In this document: piece after piece, positions 39,326-51,520 of the stretch
Numbering within the stretch: position 1 is the stretch's first letter
Layout: each line of letters opens with the position of its first letter
DNA from: Rhododendron vialii
Taxonomy: Eukaryota; Streptophyta; Magnoliopsida; Ericales; Ericaceae
DNA length: 64,000 nt
Direction: 5' to 3'
NCBI RefSeq assembly: GCF_030253575.1
Contig: NC_080559.1
Location: 32,979,501-33,043,500, forward strand
Notes under the pieces: generated by a model
What the model was told of the DNA's origin: nothing
Databases searched by the model: none
Seen by the model: only the letters and a program-made list of their open reading frames with translations
Position numbers and translations under genes: made by a program

Positions 39326-39462
39326 TTGCAAACAAACTTTCACAGCTTTCTCTCTTGTGGGAAAGTTTCTTGGCGATAGCTAGGTGCGCTGTGGTTTTCA
39401 GAGATCTCCAATGCCCTTTTTATGAGGTTAATTTGCACCTTCACAATTATTGCATCGCTGGA

Positions 39463-39499
<37 letters not shown>

Positions 39500-40130
39500 A
39501 TAAATATTATGTTCCCCTCATTTATATGTATGATGTATCTCTTTTATAGGTATAATGAAATGTTTTCTAATTTCCCAGGTAAAAATATACCCATTTATTC
39601 CATCTTTATTATTTGGAAATATGGAGCTGCTTTTGCATGTGTTAATTCCTCACAAATTAAAGGTGAACATTTATTATTAATTCCTGGTCTTTTGGACCAT
39701 TGTGGAAACTTCTATAAATTTCGTGCTCCATCCATCCCATGATTTTAATTCATTACAAAAAAATCATGGGTTTTTTCCGATGAAAAATAAAGCACTTTCA
39801 ATGTATATTTTCATATTTTTTCGAACAAAATTAAAAAAAGTAACGGAAACTTTATATTGGCGCGTGAAGATTCACAAAATTATGCTTTGAAGTGCTTTAT
39901 ATATGTTTTTATTAAAGATGAGATAATTTTTTTTAATGAATTAGAATTTTGTAAGGAAGGTGTACTATTTTACCTTTTTATCTATATATGGACTTTTTGT
40001 GACTAGGGACTTGACAGCGACTGTCTTTGATTTTTGTTTGAATGGGGACTTTTGAGACTGGACTAGCAAGTGAAATTCAAAGTGGCCAAATTGAACAAAC
40101 AAGATAATATAATATCAACAAGGAATATAA
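39322..40130. other. SPEAR 5' flank
   Basis: AT-rich presumed promoter region with a CT microsatellite at 39469-39497. I see no confident TATA box or other binding site. Confidence 0.35.
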
Positions 40131-40682
40131 GCATAGATCTGGGTTACTATGGGAAGGCAACCAGCCAGCAGCTACAGCCTCAGAAGCAGAAATTTGGGCT
40201 ATCTACCGGAGGGGTACGTCTCACTATCATTCTGTGGAAAAAAGCATGACCAATGTCGTCGAGATTGAATTTGACTCCAGCATCGCAGTCCAATACATCA
40301 ATGAGGGGCCTCCGCCTGACCATCCCAACGTCATAGTATTTTGGATCGAGGAAGCTAGGGGATTACTTGCTCGAACCAATTCCACCGTTTCTCACATTTA
40401 TCGTCAAACTAATTAATCAGACAACGGACTAGCCTTGCTCGTCTCGGCTCTCAACAGGAAGATGATCTTATTGTCACTAGAAATGTTTCCTTTGCTGCTA
40501 GGGAATTTGTTACAGCTGAATGCCTTCGGAGTGGGACATCTTAGAACCTAGGAAAGGCTACGTCTGCCTGGTTTGCTCCCTTATTTTTTCATTTGTTTTG
40601 TTGTCGGTGCAACTTGAACTTATCTTCTTAACGTAATTTGCATTTGACCAAAAAAAGAGAGAAAGAAATGCATAGAGATCTG
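40131..40682 (+). mobile_element. 5'-truncated LINE with broken RNase H domain
   Basis: Codons from 40160 to 40543 encode a C-terminal RNase H-like domain. Visible landmarks are EAEIWAIYRRG, VEIEFDSSIAVQYI and VSHIYRQTN, then LARLGSQQEDD in a different frame. A TAA at 40414 and a frameshift near 40430 break it. An A-rich tail follows at about 40652. Imperfect flanking duplications gcatagatctgg (left) and gcatagagatctgg (right) bracket it. This is a dead retroelement copy, not a host gene. Confidence 0.75.
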
Positions 40683-42540
40683 GACGCACATGTATTCTAA
40701 ACCATATGATGTGTGTGAGTTCATATGCATCGTGTAAATCCATGAAGGTTTTAAACTCATTTGCTTCCAGATCTGTATCACTCACTCAATCTGTGTCTGT
40801 AACATTACTAAAAAAACGAAAATCACCAAGAAATAACAAATAAATTATCACTTTTTACATGATTTTGTTCTCATTCTTTCCTAGGTTCGGATCACACTCT
40901 TGAATTGCCATTGATCATGAAAGGTTTTAACCTAGGTGGGTGGGCCCTTTTCATCACCAGTACTTTTAGTCCAAAGGTGTTAGCTGGCATGCAAGTATTT
41001 TATTTTTATATATATGTAAGTATATATTAAATTCTCAAATTAAGCAACTTAATTTAGAAAGGTAAACTCCATAAAGTAGAATATGATACTGGCCCAATCC
41101 ACATTTAAGCTTCAGATTCTAGTAATCTTGTTACAGCTTCGTGGGGATTTTCAGATATGGGGAGATCGATGGAAAAAAACCCTAGATATTCAAATTCGTA
41201 TTGGTTAGTTATTCGTTTTTTAACTTCTCTGCTAAGTGATAAGGTATTTTTGTTGGTCAAAATACCGTCACCTTTAAAGACCCTCTATAAATTTGCATGT
41301 GTACGTGGACACGATTGCGTTCAACGGCACGATACGTGAATCGAATTTGTCCTCATTTCGATTTGGTTCGAGGAGATCTACTGTTTTCTGAGTGGATTCG
41401 TCTTACTTTTTTAACCAACTGAAAGGAGGGTCAATTTGACCCACCTATGAAGTGAGTGAACGTACGTAATTAATTAATTACTTTTATTTACGCAGATGTC
41501 TATCTATTGAATTTGCGAATATTATATGGTGAGTTGCCATGCACCAAATCTAATTGAGCTGTTTCACCCATGATTTTGTGGGTCATAGCTTATGAGTTGT
41601 TTGTGTGGTGGAAAGTTGAGAATCCTCTCATGTGACCTCACCAATTACCAAAAAAAAACAAATTAATTCATCATCTATTCCTCCAAACCATATCATCTTA
41701 AATACTGTAAGATTTTTAGTAAATTTGTTCCTTTTATCTTTTAGGTTCTTAATTTTTTGAAAGTTTGCACCCAATAAAAGATAAAAAGACATAGTAAATG
41801 ATACTAATAAGATAAGACCAGTTTGGGCAGGTTTTTATTAAGTAAAACCCATTTTTCAAGTAATCTATAAAAACCATTTATTTTAATTTTCTTTGCATTG
41901 TAATGAAAAATGCGCACAGTAAGTGAAATTGGGTTCTTCTTACATTTTTCTTTTGATTAGCAACCGTTGGGATTCTTGTAAAGAAAGTCCAACAATGCAT
42001 AAGACTATTTTCCTTCTTTTTTTTGGACAACGGTGGGACTAATGGGCAATCATTAATTTATATCGATGAAAAAGCACCCTCGCGCGTTACTGTGAATATG
42101 CTATACAGCTCTCACCAGGGTGCTAGCATTGATATGCTCCGCCTTGAAGCAAACTCGATCTCCAAAACACGATAGAAGAGGAAGCTTAAGGGGCTAAAAA
42201 AGTCGGAGGAATAAAGTCATTGGGCAACTCTGTATATATACAATTGAAAAGGTAGTACATTAGTATTTTGGGAATTTGCAACATTGGCAGAAAGTATAAT
42301 ATTACCCGCCATAAACCAATTTCGATATTTTCTTTAGTGTATTATATATCCTTAATGCTTTATTTTACAAGTTGTCAAGCAACAAGGTTACTTATTTGGA
42401 TTGAGTGCCAAATTTAACCTTACTGCATTTTTTATTTCAATTTCCTATTTATATCATAACAAGTAAAGTACACATAATTAAATCTTATATTAACTACTAT
42501 ATAGGAGTATATTCAAAATTAAGGGGTGCATGCCAAGAAA
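40683..42540. other. Gene-free spacer
   Basis: AT-rich sequence with no domain, no clear element ends and no long inverted repeat. Occasional short frames are not supported. Confidence 0.4.
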
Positions 42541-42599
42541 GGCCGATCTAGCCTCGGCTAGATCCGTCCCAGCATCTACCATGACTATAAGGCTCTCAA

Positions 42600-42712
42600 A
42601 CATACCCATAAACCAATTTCGAATGTTTGAATTTTAATCTTCAAAGTTTCGAAATTAGTTGAGATGCGCGTAAGCTGTCCCGGACATCCAATTATATATA
42701 TAAAAAAAAGAT
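42600..42712 (+). mobile_element. SINE-like 3' tail copy
   Basis: TAGTTGAGATGCGCGTAAGC followed by TGTCCCGGACATCC, a short AT run and eight A's. It matches the tail word of the minus-strand copy at 37545-37590. Confidence 0.4.
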
Positions 42713-44180
42713 CTCAAGCTTAATAATTCCATACTTTGAGTGCAATGGTCCCTCCTCTCGTATGTATGACCTATCAAAATAAAAAAACATTTCTCTGACA
42801 ATATTGAATAATTACCAAATCACATGGGTATCAGTGTCACCTAATTAATTAATAAGAACACCAATAGGTTTTTTTTTTTGATCCGCAGAACATCAATAGT
42901 TTAATCCCCACAATAACTAGATTAATTTTGGACGTTACAAGTTACAAGGCAACAAGCAAAAGTCAAAGAGGTGGGTTTCTTTGTAATTCATTCAGTCAAA
43001 TTCTAGAACCTAATCCTTAATTAACTTTCTTAAGCACGTATAATTAATATAGTGAATTTAAGTCACTCATTTTAGAAATATTTTTCCGATAAAAAATCCA
43101 TTTTGGCATGTTAATTAAGACTAGGGATATGTAATTAAACAGGCGGATAAGCGTGACGACCGCTTTACCCAAGTAAAATTTTCATTAGAAATCATTGTTA
43201 TTTTTCCTCAAAATTATGTGTATAAGTCCTTCCGTCGAAATGTTTTTAAAAAAAATCAAACAGCCTTCCATCCATGATATTCCTAAAAAAACTCAATTAT
43301 GTCATAATAAGAAATTTAGCACTAGGTTCAATATTTCTCCTCTTGACATGGATATGGCTATACTAAGATTGTATGACATTGTATTTATAATTATATTACG
43401 TACGTTGATCGAAAATATCTACAACAAAATTTGAATACTATTAACATAACAAGTATTGGCTGAAAATAATATTACATGAGTACTTAAAAGATTTTTTACG
43501 TTCGTCCACGCAACCTTAAAATCTCGCATCCAATCTTGCATGTGAACTCACCCGCAAGATTCGCCAACCAAATAGAACGCAGCCTTGCCTTTGTGAATCG
43601 TACACAATATCGCAAGATTAATTACGTACGATTGATCGTGATAACGACCTCAAACCGCTAGATTACATTGTCGGTTTCAAAATCTTGGCGCATAGAATAG
43701 TCGATAAATTTGACATCCTAAATATATAACCTAGCTAGCTCTCTATGTCATTCAAATCTACAAGTTCATTTTCACAAAGTTGATAATTTATGGCCTAAAT
43801 TAAAAACAGCCGAGTCTCTCTCTAGGGGTTTAGTTGAAGAGAATTGGACGTTGATGCAACAAACCCAAAAGCCGGTCTAATAAGAATGATGACATCCTCG
43901 TGGTTAATTAATGATCAGATAAAATCTAAATGTTTTGATCACTCAAATCAAGTCATTTTCCTTGTTTTACTGCTATAAATTGCATGATTTGTTATGGAAT
44001 TGCCAATGTCGGCACGACACCTGGATCAGTACTAATACCGCCTTTTGAGGTAATGATCACCCAAATTAGTTTAATACTAATGCTGTCAATAATTATTATG
44101 GACCTATCTAGCTCTAGCTAGTAGGAGTAGTTTCAAATTTTAACATGTGAACAAAGTACACATCGAGGGAGTGGAGCCCT
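42713..44180. other. Gene-free spacer
   Basis: AT-rich sequence with nothing coding. A 79-codon frame at 43195-43434 has no recognisable motif. Confidence 0.4.
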
Positions 44181-44190
44181 GCTATCAGTA

Positions 44191-44240
44191 ACGACCGAAA
44201 TCGTACCGACGGTTGTTGGTGTCGGTACGATTTCGGTCGT
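44191..44240. repeat. Perfect 20-bp inverted repeat, 10-base loop
   Basis: ACGACCGAAATCGTACCGAC (44191-44210) and its exact complement GTCGGTACGATTTCGGTCGT (44221-44240) enclose GGTTGTTGGT. A further direct copy TCGGTACGATTTCGGT starts at 44240. A transcript could form a long uninterrupted hairpin. Confidence 0.9.
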
Positions 44241-44339
44241 CGGTACGATTTCGGTGGGTTTTCGGTTGGTACTTGTAGGTTTTCTGCAAGGAGTGCCCCT
44301 GTGATTCGGCCGGATATCCAGATTTTGGGAATACTTTTC

Positions 44340-44581
44340 AAGATTTAGGGTTCGATTCTCCACAAAGTGAATACCTTGTAGTAGAGGGCCGTGACTAGTG
44401 CGGTCGCGCTACTGCTACGGAGTTACAGACCTGCATAGGATCCGCTAATCCCGTAGTGACTAGTGCGGCCGCGCTATCGTGACTAGTGCTGTCATGCTAG
44501 CTCCTCCGAAGGTTTGGGTTGCGCAGTCAGATCCATTTAGTGATTTGGCTATAAGGCTGTTCCTCCGTTAAAAAAAAAAAT
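44340..44581 (+). mobile_element. Possible SINE-like retroposon with internal repeats
   Basis: GGTTCGATTCTCC (near 44349) fits a tRNA B box. Downstream, GTGACTAGTGCGGTCGCGCTA recurs three times in diverging form, and the block ends in a ten-A tract at about 44572. The A box and target duplication are not convincing. Confidence 0.35.
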
Positions 44582-44777
44582 TTGTGAACAAATTTTGTTT
44601 CACTATTTACTCCTTATAAGCTTTAGTCCCGGTTACTATGCATAATAGCTAATCAATAATTAATGACTTCTGCACTTCCGTTTCCTTCAAATACATTTCT
44701 TTCTCTCTTTTTTCAAGTACTTTTCCGTTTTCTTAAGTAATTTTAGTGATCGTAAACCAGAATTCGATCAGTAACTC

Positions 44778-45040
44778 CACGTCATTATTTTTTTTGCTCA
44801 ACAAAAATTACCATAGATTAAACTAGAAAAACCAAGTCATAAAGATAAAGTAGCTAATTACAGACATGCCTAATCTAGGAGGCAAGAACCATAACTAGGT
44901 TTTGACGTGGTCCAAGCCCATGGCCTAGTACAAACTCTCGAGCGCAAAAAGGAAATTTGTAGTGACAAATAGCTTATCCTCATGTTGAGAACCCAGTCGA
45001 GCTAAACAATCAGCTGCGTGGTTAGCTTGGCATGTCATTA
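44778..45040 (-). mobile_element. 5'-truncated LINE (44788-45030) with target duplication
   Basis: On the minus strand the frame reads ANHAADCLARLGSQHEDKLF, the end of a LINE RNase H domain of the same family as 40131-40682. The tail is GAGCAAAAAAAATA. Flanks cacgtcatta (44778-44787) and catgtcatta (45031-45040) are a 9-of-10 target duplication. Confidence 0.75.
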
Positions 45041-45188
45041 ATTAACGTCAAATGAGAGCGTATAAAAATTTTAAAAAAAATATAGTGCCAAAATCACCCC
45101 TAATAAAAATGATATCAAGACAAAAGCAAGGAAGAAAACAAGGGATTGTGTTGGCTAGGTTAGATTTGATTTGACAGTAATTGCATAT

Positions 45189-45189
<1 letters not shown>

Positions 45190-45230
<41 letters not shown>
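45190..45230. repeat. GA microsatellite
   Basis: Uninterrupted GA run of about 40 bases. Confidence 0.95.
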
Positions 45231-45234
<4 letters not shown>

Positions 45235-46351
45235 CACTGTAGGTTGGGGTCACATGCAAACCAGAGAGTGCATTACTCCACAAGATTTGCAAAGCAAATC
45301 CCCAGGAAATAATGCTGATTATTTTGGTGAGTATGAACATAAATAGTGGGTGATGAGAAGATCTTAAAAAACAAGTCCAAAATCCATCAAACCAGACACC
45401 AAATCAACCCCAAATCCGATAGAATATAAGATTCTCTCCCATTCTTTAAAGTTTCATTTATTTGTACAGAAATTAATCAACTCCAAACACGATCTAGGAC
45501 TTTTACCAAATAGTCTCATGATCAGATTGAGGTGTGTTTTACAGGTGGCACTTTGGTGTTTAGGACAACACTGTTGTTTCTCACCCCCGTTTTTTTTGTA
45601 ACAGAGGAACAATTTTACAGTCAAGTCATTAAATGTACCCGACTGTGCAACCCAAACATCCGGGGGAGTTTACGTGGTCACACCAGTTACGTCCTCTCAC
45701 TTACTGCAAGGTATTGATTACCCTGTGAAAAATCAAACCCCATATCTTGAGGAGTCTTCTTAAAACTTGGGCAAGCTCGAACTAAACTACTGGGGCAACC
45801 CCAGTGAGTCTGTAAGTTTCTCACCTTCGTTAGTTAGTACTAATTGATTAATTAATTAAGAAAAGAATTATCTGGCTGGCTAGACTATTAATTGAAGAGA
45901 AAGATGGATTCCAAGAAATCAAATCTAATAATGTGATTTGATCTTTAGATAAATGCATACGTTAATTGAGCTAGCTTGCTTGCTCGCTAAAGTAGTCATG
46001 ACATATATATATTATATATCTTTGATTAGTTGACTAGACCTTAATTGGCACTCATGTTTCAAAACAGATAGAAAACCTCCTCTTAAAAATATTATTAACC
46101 ATGCATTTTTCTGTTTAATTACATTCTGCGTTCTTATGAACTTCTTAACGCCATGAAAATCGATCAAACCAAACAAAAGAAGTAGTGATTCTTAATTTGA
46201 CGAACCATTAAGTATTATCCCGTGATCTTAAGTATGGACTCTACGTTCGATTAATATAATTTATTCGTGTTTTTTTTACCACGACATCTCATGTCAATTT
46301 ACGTCGATCTTTCCTTCGTGTAAATTTAGGCATCATTAACAAGAAAACGTT
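45231..46351. other. Gene-free spacer
   Basis: AT-rich sequence with no domain or defined repeat ends. Confidence 0.4.
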
Positions 46352-47137
46352 ATTGGCTTTAGGGATGGCAATTTCATCCGATCCAACCGCCCCCGATCCG
46401 ATCCCCACCCCGCCCCAAACGGAGGGAAATTTTGGAGATCCATTCGGGGACTGGGTAGGGTATGGGGATTTTTTTTATAAAAAAAATCAGGGAAGGGTTG
46501 GAGGCGGGGATAGACATATCCCCGCCCTGAACCCTATCCGTAGCCGTTCCTCGTTGTGTATCCAGCCCCGCCCCGTTCCTGAATCCCCGTTGTGTACCAT
46601 TTGTTGATGATTCATCGGGTAAGAGTTTTTTTAATGTACGTATAATAATCATCTCAATTGAATGTATTTATTAGAGAATAGAGAGTGATGGATTTGTATT
46701 TTACAGATTGTATGATGGGAGGGGATGTATTTTAACCTTTTACATGCTGCTTCTGCTGTTCTTTCTGTTTGGAAATATGGGACAAATGACAAATCTGTTT
46801 CATGATGCTGCATTCTCCCCTTCTCTTGTTGCTGCTGCTGTTATTATGGCATTGTTGTTTGAAATCGATCTGTTGTTTTTTTTTTTGTTATTATTGGTGC
46901 CTCAATGGACTTTGTTTGAAATCTGTGATTTTTTTTTAAGTTAACTTTGGATCCCCGAATCCCCGTGGAGATTCTCTGTTCCCCGTTTGGGGCGGGGATG
47001 GAGGGAAGAAACAAATCTCCGTTGGAGATCAGGTCGGGGATGGGGACGGGGACGGGGAAGTGGTTTGGCGATTGGGGATCAATGGAGATGGTACCCTCCA
47101 GCCCCGATCCGTCCCCATTGCCATCCCTAATTGGCTT
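46352..47137. mobile_element. hAT non-autonomous element with perfect 8-bp target duplication
   Basis: The element 46360-47129 (770 bp) begins TAGGGATGGCAAT and ends ATTGCCATCCCTA, a perfect 13-bp inverted repeat. ATTGGCTT occurs exactly on both sides (46352-46359, 47130-47137). Both of these are hAT hallmarks. Subterminal regions are rich in CCCCGCCC/GGGGCGGGG words. No transposase is encoded; open frames inside are incidental. Confidence 0.95.
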
Positions 47138-48097
47138 ATTTCGATTGCATCCAGCTGTGTTTGTTGTAAGTGACCGAATTTTCTCAACTCACCTAAATTA
47201 ATTGCTAGATAAATAATTAAGTACCCTTTCTGATTTCCAAGTCTGTTTAATTAGTCTGAATGCTAGCTCTTAACACTTATTTTATCCATGTGCGACTCTT
47301 GCTTGATTTTTGGAGCCTGTTCATGCTGGTTATATGATTTTGTCCCATCTTCAATCAGGCATTTTTACTAGAAGACGGTGAGAATGGTCCGCCACAAAAT
47401 TAGTCGATATCGAGATACTTCGATCACGCACGTAAGCTGGCCCGAACGTTCCATATCGTTAAAAACGTCTATCGATTTTGTTATCGATTTGATTAATGAA
47501 ATGGAATTTTCCCCTTCTTGCTCATTTGCTGTGTCTGTTGTTGCCAATAGCATGCATGTGAGGGTCAACATCACACATATATCTCTCATAATAATTAACA
47601 CAGAAGTTCGCATGTGTATATGCAAGGGTGTATCTATCACCTCTATCTTTCCTTGCTGACATGTGGTGCACTTTGCTAATCCTTAACCTAATCCGTAATT
47701 TAATCTATAATTAATGATGCCCTAAGAGCCCCAAATTTAAAGTAATCCAGTATGATTGAGTGTCAGGAAACCAAGCTTGATACGTATCTAGATGTCTTTT
47801 GGGTGTGATGATTCCTTGAGGTATTCTTTTAATTAATATTACCCCATGAATCCTTTTTCGGACATGGTGGGAGATTTGGTATTAGGTAGAAATATTGTAA
47901 TTATTTTTTTGTACGATTTTTTTTTTTAAAATGGTGTCTTACTAAAATATATTCTATATTGTCATTTATTATTTTCAAAATACGACTTGCTATATATTAT
48001 CATTCTGAACGACTCTGTACGAAATTTAAGTGAAATTATAGTTTAGTCCACGTAGGATGTTCATTATTCCAATTTCATCCCTGCAGCTTCAATTACA
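47138..48097. other. Gene-free spacer with one SINE-like tail word
   Basis: Near 47425-47452 the word CACGTAAGCTGGCCCGAACG matches the SINE-like tail family seen at 37545 and 42655. Otherwise nothing is recognisable. Confidence 0.35.
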
Positions 48098-48491
48098 TTA
48101 ATTTTAGGGTAAAATTTTAAAAGTAGTCCCTCTAGTTTCAACCGATCAGTCGTAGTACTGTCCCCCTAGTAGCAATTGTAGCGCTTTTAATCCTTAAGTT
48201 TGGTTAACCTTCCTAGGAGATCCAATAGATAACGTTTGCTTCCCAAACTTACGAAAAAGTGCCTAATGAATGGCAGTTTTGACATTTCAGGGCCTTTTTC
48301 CATGTCTCTCAATTCAACTCCTTCATTAGTCCTTTTCTGTCAATTTGGGAATTAGCAAACGCTGTCTATTGGACCCAATGATACGTTACAAACTTCAGGG
48401 TTAAAAAGCGTTGCAATATGCTACTAGGGGAACGAAACAAAGACTCGATTGAAACTAGAGGGACCATTTCTTAAATGTATCCTTAATTTTT
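48098..48491. mobile_element. Mutator-like foldback MITE
   Basis: The element 48107-48482 (376 bp) is almost entirely two inverted arms of about 180 bases. For example, GTCCCTCTAGTTTCAA near the left is answered by TTGAAACTAGAGGGAC near the right. Flanks ttaatttta and ttaattttt form a 9-bp duplication with one mismatch, fitting a Mutator-like element. It encodes no protein. Confidence 0.75.
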
Positions 48492-50499
48492 ACTTTTGAA
48501 TTTTAATGTAGTCTCTAAATTATCCAATCAATATCATCAATTGTCACTCCCGCGGGAGACCGTGCATGTAACCGTCCGGGGACCATTTTTCCACCATGCA
48601 GGCATGTTCAGCTCGATTTGTAATTATTTTAACTAAATATCACGTATGAGCGCTCATAGAGCAGTTTCTTACGCATTACTCACTAGTACCGGAAATTCCA
48701 CTTCCTTCAGAATTCCTTGTGTCAAGTATGCAGATGCCAGCTAAACTAAAGGGCCCTCTGTATGTTTGTAAATACTCTATTGATTGGCAAAAAATAGGGT
48801 CCGGCTAAAACATTAGTTATGTTGTCATTTATACTAGTTTCGAAAGTCGATAGCATTGCTTATTAATTATTCTTGTGGGGCATTCAGTTAATGGGTGTTG
48901 ATATATATATATATATATAAACCTGGAATATTGCATGGGACCATATATGTTAGAATTTGGAAATTAACTTCAAATTAAACGAAGCCCAGGACCCATGTGT
49001 AATAAGGACGCTAAATAGTTCAACACTTGGGCCACTTCTGAAATATATATATTTTGGATTTATTAATGGTATATTAGAATCCGATATTGTATAATTGGAC
49101 CCACTTAAAGAATGGGAAATGATGAAGATTATTGCGTTCTGTCTCCCTTTGTCTCCTAACCTAAGACAAATATCCCACATTAAACCAGCATCCCTTGTGC
49201 TATAAAGGATCTATTTTGGATATGATTTCGTCCACCATCAATTCGATTGACAGCTTTGGTTAGCTATCTTAGCTTGTTCTCCCTCAGCCTAGCGTGCGGT
49301 CAAGATATGGAACTTAAAGGTTTGCTATCTTCTAAGGTTTTCGGTCCAAAACCTTTCAGGTGCTATTAATCCCTTTGGATTCAGTGCAGATCGAGCTTTA
49401 ATTGGATCCCCCGGCCTGTCGGGATTGATCACCCAGAGTTAGTCGAGGTCTACACAAGCTTGTTCGAACACCTGAATTATCAAAAAATCTTAGCTTATTC
49501 TCCTCGACGTCCACTTTGTGTAATGTGTGACCAATTGTACGTACATTAGTTGAATCGCATAAATATTGTATAGTTGGTTAAATAGGGTTGTTGGGATGTG
49601 CTTTTCGATTTTCCTATTTTCCTGATGTATTATCATTGGGGTTTTCAGCAGGCTTTCAAGTTAATAAAATGACCCATTTTAACTAGAACAATATTACTTG
49701 TTAAAATAAGGGGAGACGCCACTTCCCCGTAGATACCTCGTATTTTACCAAAGTTGCTCTTTTGTTCTAGTTTTAATTGGGACTTCCTCAAGTGGACGAT
49801 GGGTTTCATCCTTTAAGATTAGTCGAGATTTGCGAAAGCTGACCTGGACACCTGAAGAGTTATCAAGACAATCAAGGAAGGAGCTTAGGTTAGACGACAA
49901 GAGATGGCGTCGCCACCCAACTAATATAAAAATACTTCTTCCCTATACTACTTGAAATATTCCATGGCAGTCGCCTTCTGAAGCATGCGATAAGGGGTCT
50001 TGTTTTGGCTGGATATATATATAGGTCCTACTGTTTTTGTTTCTAGCTTGGTTCAGGGATTTCGTTTTCACGTTAATTTCTGTATTGATTGGTTTCTCTT
50101 GCACCGGCTAGATCGACGTCTCACCACCAAGATACAATGAATCATCCAAAAAAGTTGTGTACAGTTAAAACTTTCCACACGAACCGAGAAAATTGCCCGT
50201 ATGCCCGATGTATTCCATAATTTTTATGAAAGAGAACGACCTCACAATAGTTTGAACAGTAGGTGTAGTATACATTTAACAAATCATGAATTGGGTTAAT
50301 TAAAACAAAGGGGTGTAAAGCTCTATTTATGTTTTATGCAAAAGTATATCACGTGGATTATGTTTTTTCCTCTCTGCTTTATATACCTCTGTGTGTCTCT
50401 AGCCCCTCCTTTTGAGCAAGATCAGTCATATTATAAGTCATCTTTTGCCACATGCCAGGAAATAGTTGACAAAACACAAGTTGATCGATTGAAATTTGC
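48492..50499. other. Gene-free spacer with two SINE-like tail copies
   Basis: Tail-family wording appears at about 49435-49485 (TTAGTCGAGGTCTACACAAG) and 49818-49865 (TTAGTCGAGATTTGCGAAAG, then CTGACCTGGACACCTGAAG). An AT microsatellite lies at 48901-48919. No gene is seen. Confidence 0.4.
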
Positions 50500-50803
50500 A
50501 TGCATGTGTGATTTTTTTTTTTTAATCAAAAAAAAAGGTGAGAGAGGGCGACCAGCGTAGCAACTCCTCTTGGACATGACCATAGAGGCTCCCTACCCGC
50601 CAGTGAAATATCTGATTGAGCTATAGCTGCAGTCCATGAGAACAAATCGTCACCATGACACTACCTAGGTACAAGTTGGTGGGAGCACAAAATCCCCAAT
50701 CTCATGTCTACTTGCAAGACTGGACTCGAAACCGAGTCTTGCCTATGGGAAGAGGAGGCCCAACCAACGAGGCTACCACCGATGGTGGTATGCATGTGTG
50801 ATT
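50500..50803 (-). mobile_element. tRNA-derived SINE with perfect 14-bp target duplication
   Basis: ATGCATGTGTGATT occurs at 50500-50513 and 50790-50803. Between them, on the minus strand, a tRNA-like head has A box TAGCCTCGTTGG and B box GGTTTCGAGTCC. It is followed by about 200 bases and a poly(A) tract (T-run from 50514). Structure, size (276 bp) and target duplication all fit a SINE. Confidence 0.9.
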
Positions 50804-51120
50804 CATCAATGAGTTTTCCTTGCAGTAACTATATATACTTTCTTTCTTTTTTTGTTTATTTATTTATGTATATACATATGCTGTGTGTGGGACTGTGGGT
50901 ACACTTCTATTCCAAGTTGCTAAAAGCCTGCAATAATGCACTGTATAAACAAACAGAGATCACAGATGGTAAAGGTTGACAAGAAGATGCCTAGCTAGCT
51001 ATTCTTTTCCAAAAGACCACTAGCACACAAAAAGACACTACCAGGAGAGGAGAGGGCAAGAACTACTAAAGGAGAATATTTTCTTTCTTGGTAGATAACT
51101 TTCTTGATGGATACACTAAT

Positions 51121-51520
51121 TTAGGCTCCGTCCTTTTAACTTAACTTTAACATAACTTAAATTTTAAAAATTTGTCCTTATTTGAATTTCTTTCGCATTT
51201 GTTAGTTTTGCGCCAAATTTTTATGGTCTATTGAATCAACTTGACGAGAGAAATCGGGAAAGTAAAATTTTTTTACTTTTACCTAAGTATTTTGAAAAAT
51301 AACTACTTTTTAGCGCAAAAATGTCATTTTTTTCTTAAAAAAATGGTTATATCTCAAAATACTTAGTACAAGTGCCAAAATTTTACTTTTCCGATTTATC
51401 TCGTCGAAATAAATCAATAATCCACAAAAGTTTGATGCAAAACTAACAAATGCAAAAAAAAAAAAAATCAAATAAGGACGAAACTTGCGAATTTAAATTA
51501 AAAGTTCAAGAGAGAGTATT
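51121..51520. mobile_element. Foldback MITE, ~395 bp
   Basis: The left arm from 51124 (GGCTCCGTCC...CCTTATTTG) and the right arm ending near 51517 are long inverted complements. For example, GCATTTGTTAGTTTTGC is answered by GCAAAACTAACAAATGC, and CTTATTTG by CAAATAAG. The left TTA may be a PIF/Harbinger-type target site. The right terminus is eroded. Confidence 0.65.

Noticed and set aside
40234-40416. Possible 60-residue protein-coding gene
   Set aside because: It is the middle of a LINE RNase H domain with a stop and frameshift, flanked by LINE features.
46353-46607. 84-codon Pro/Gly-rich frame and its antisense partner
   Set aside because: It is wholly inside the hAT element and made of its CCCCGCCC subterminal repeats.
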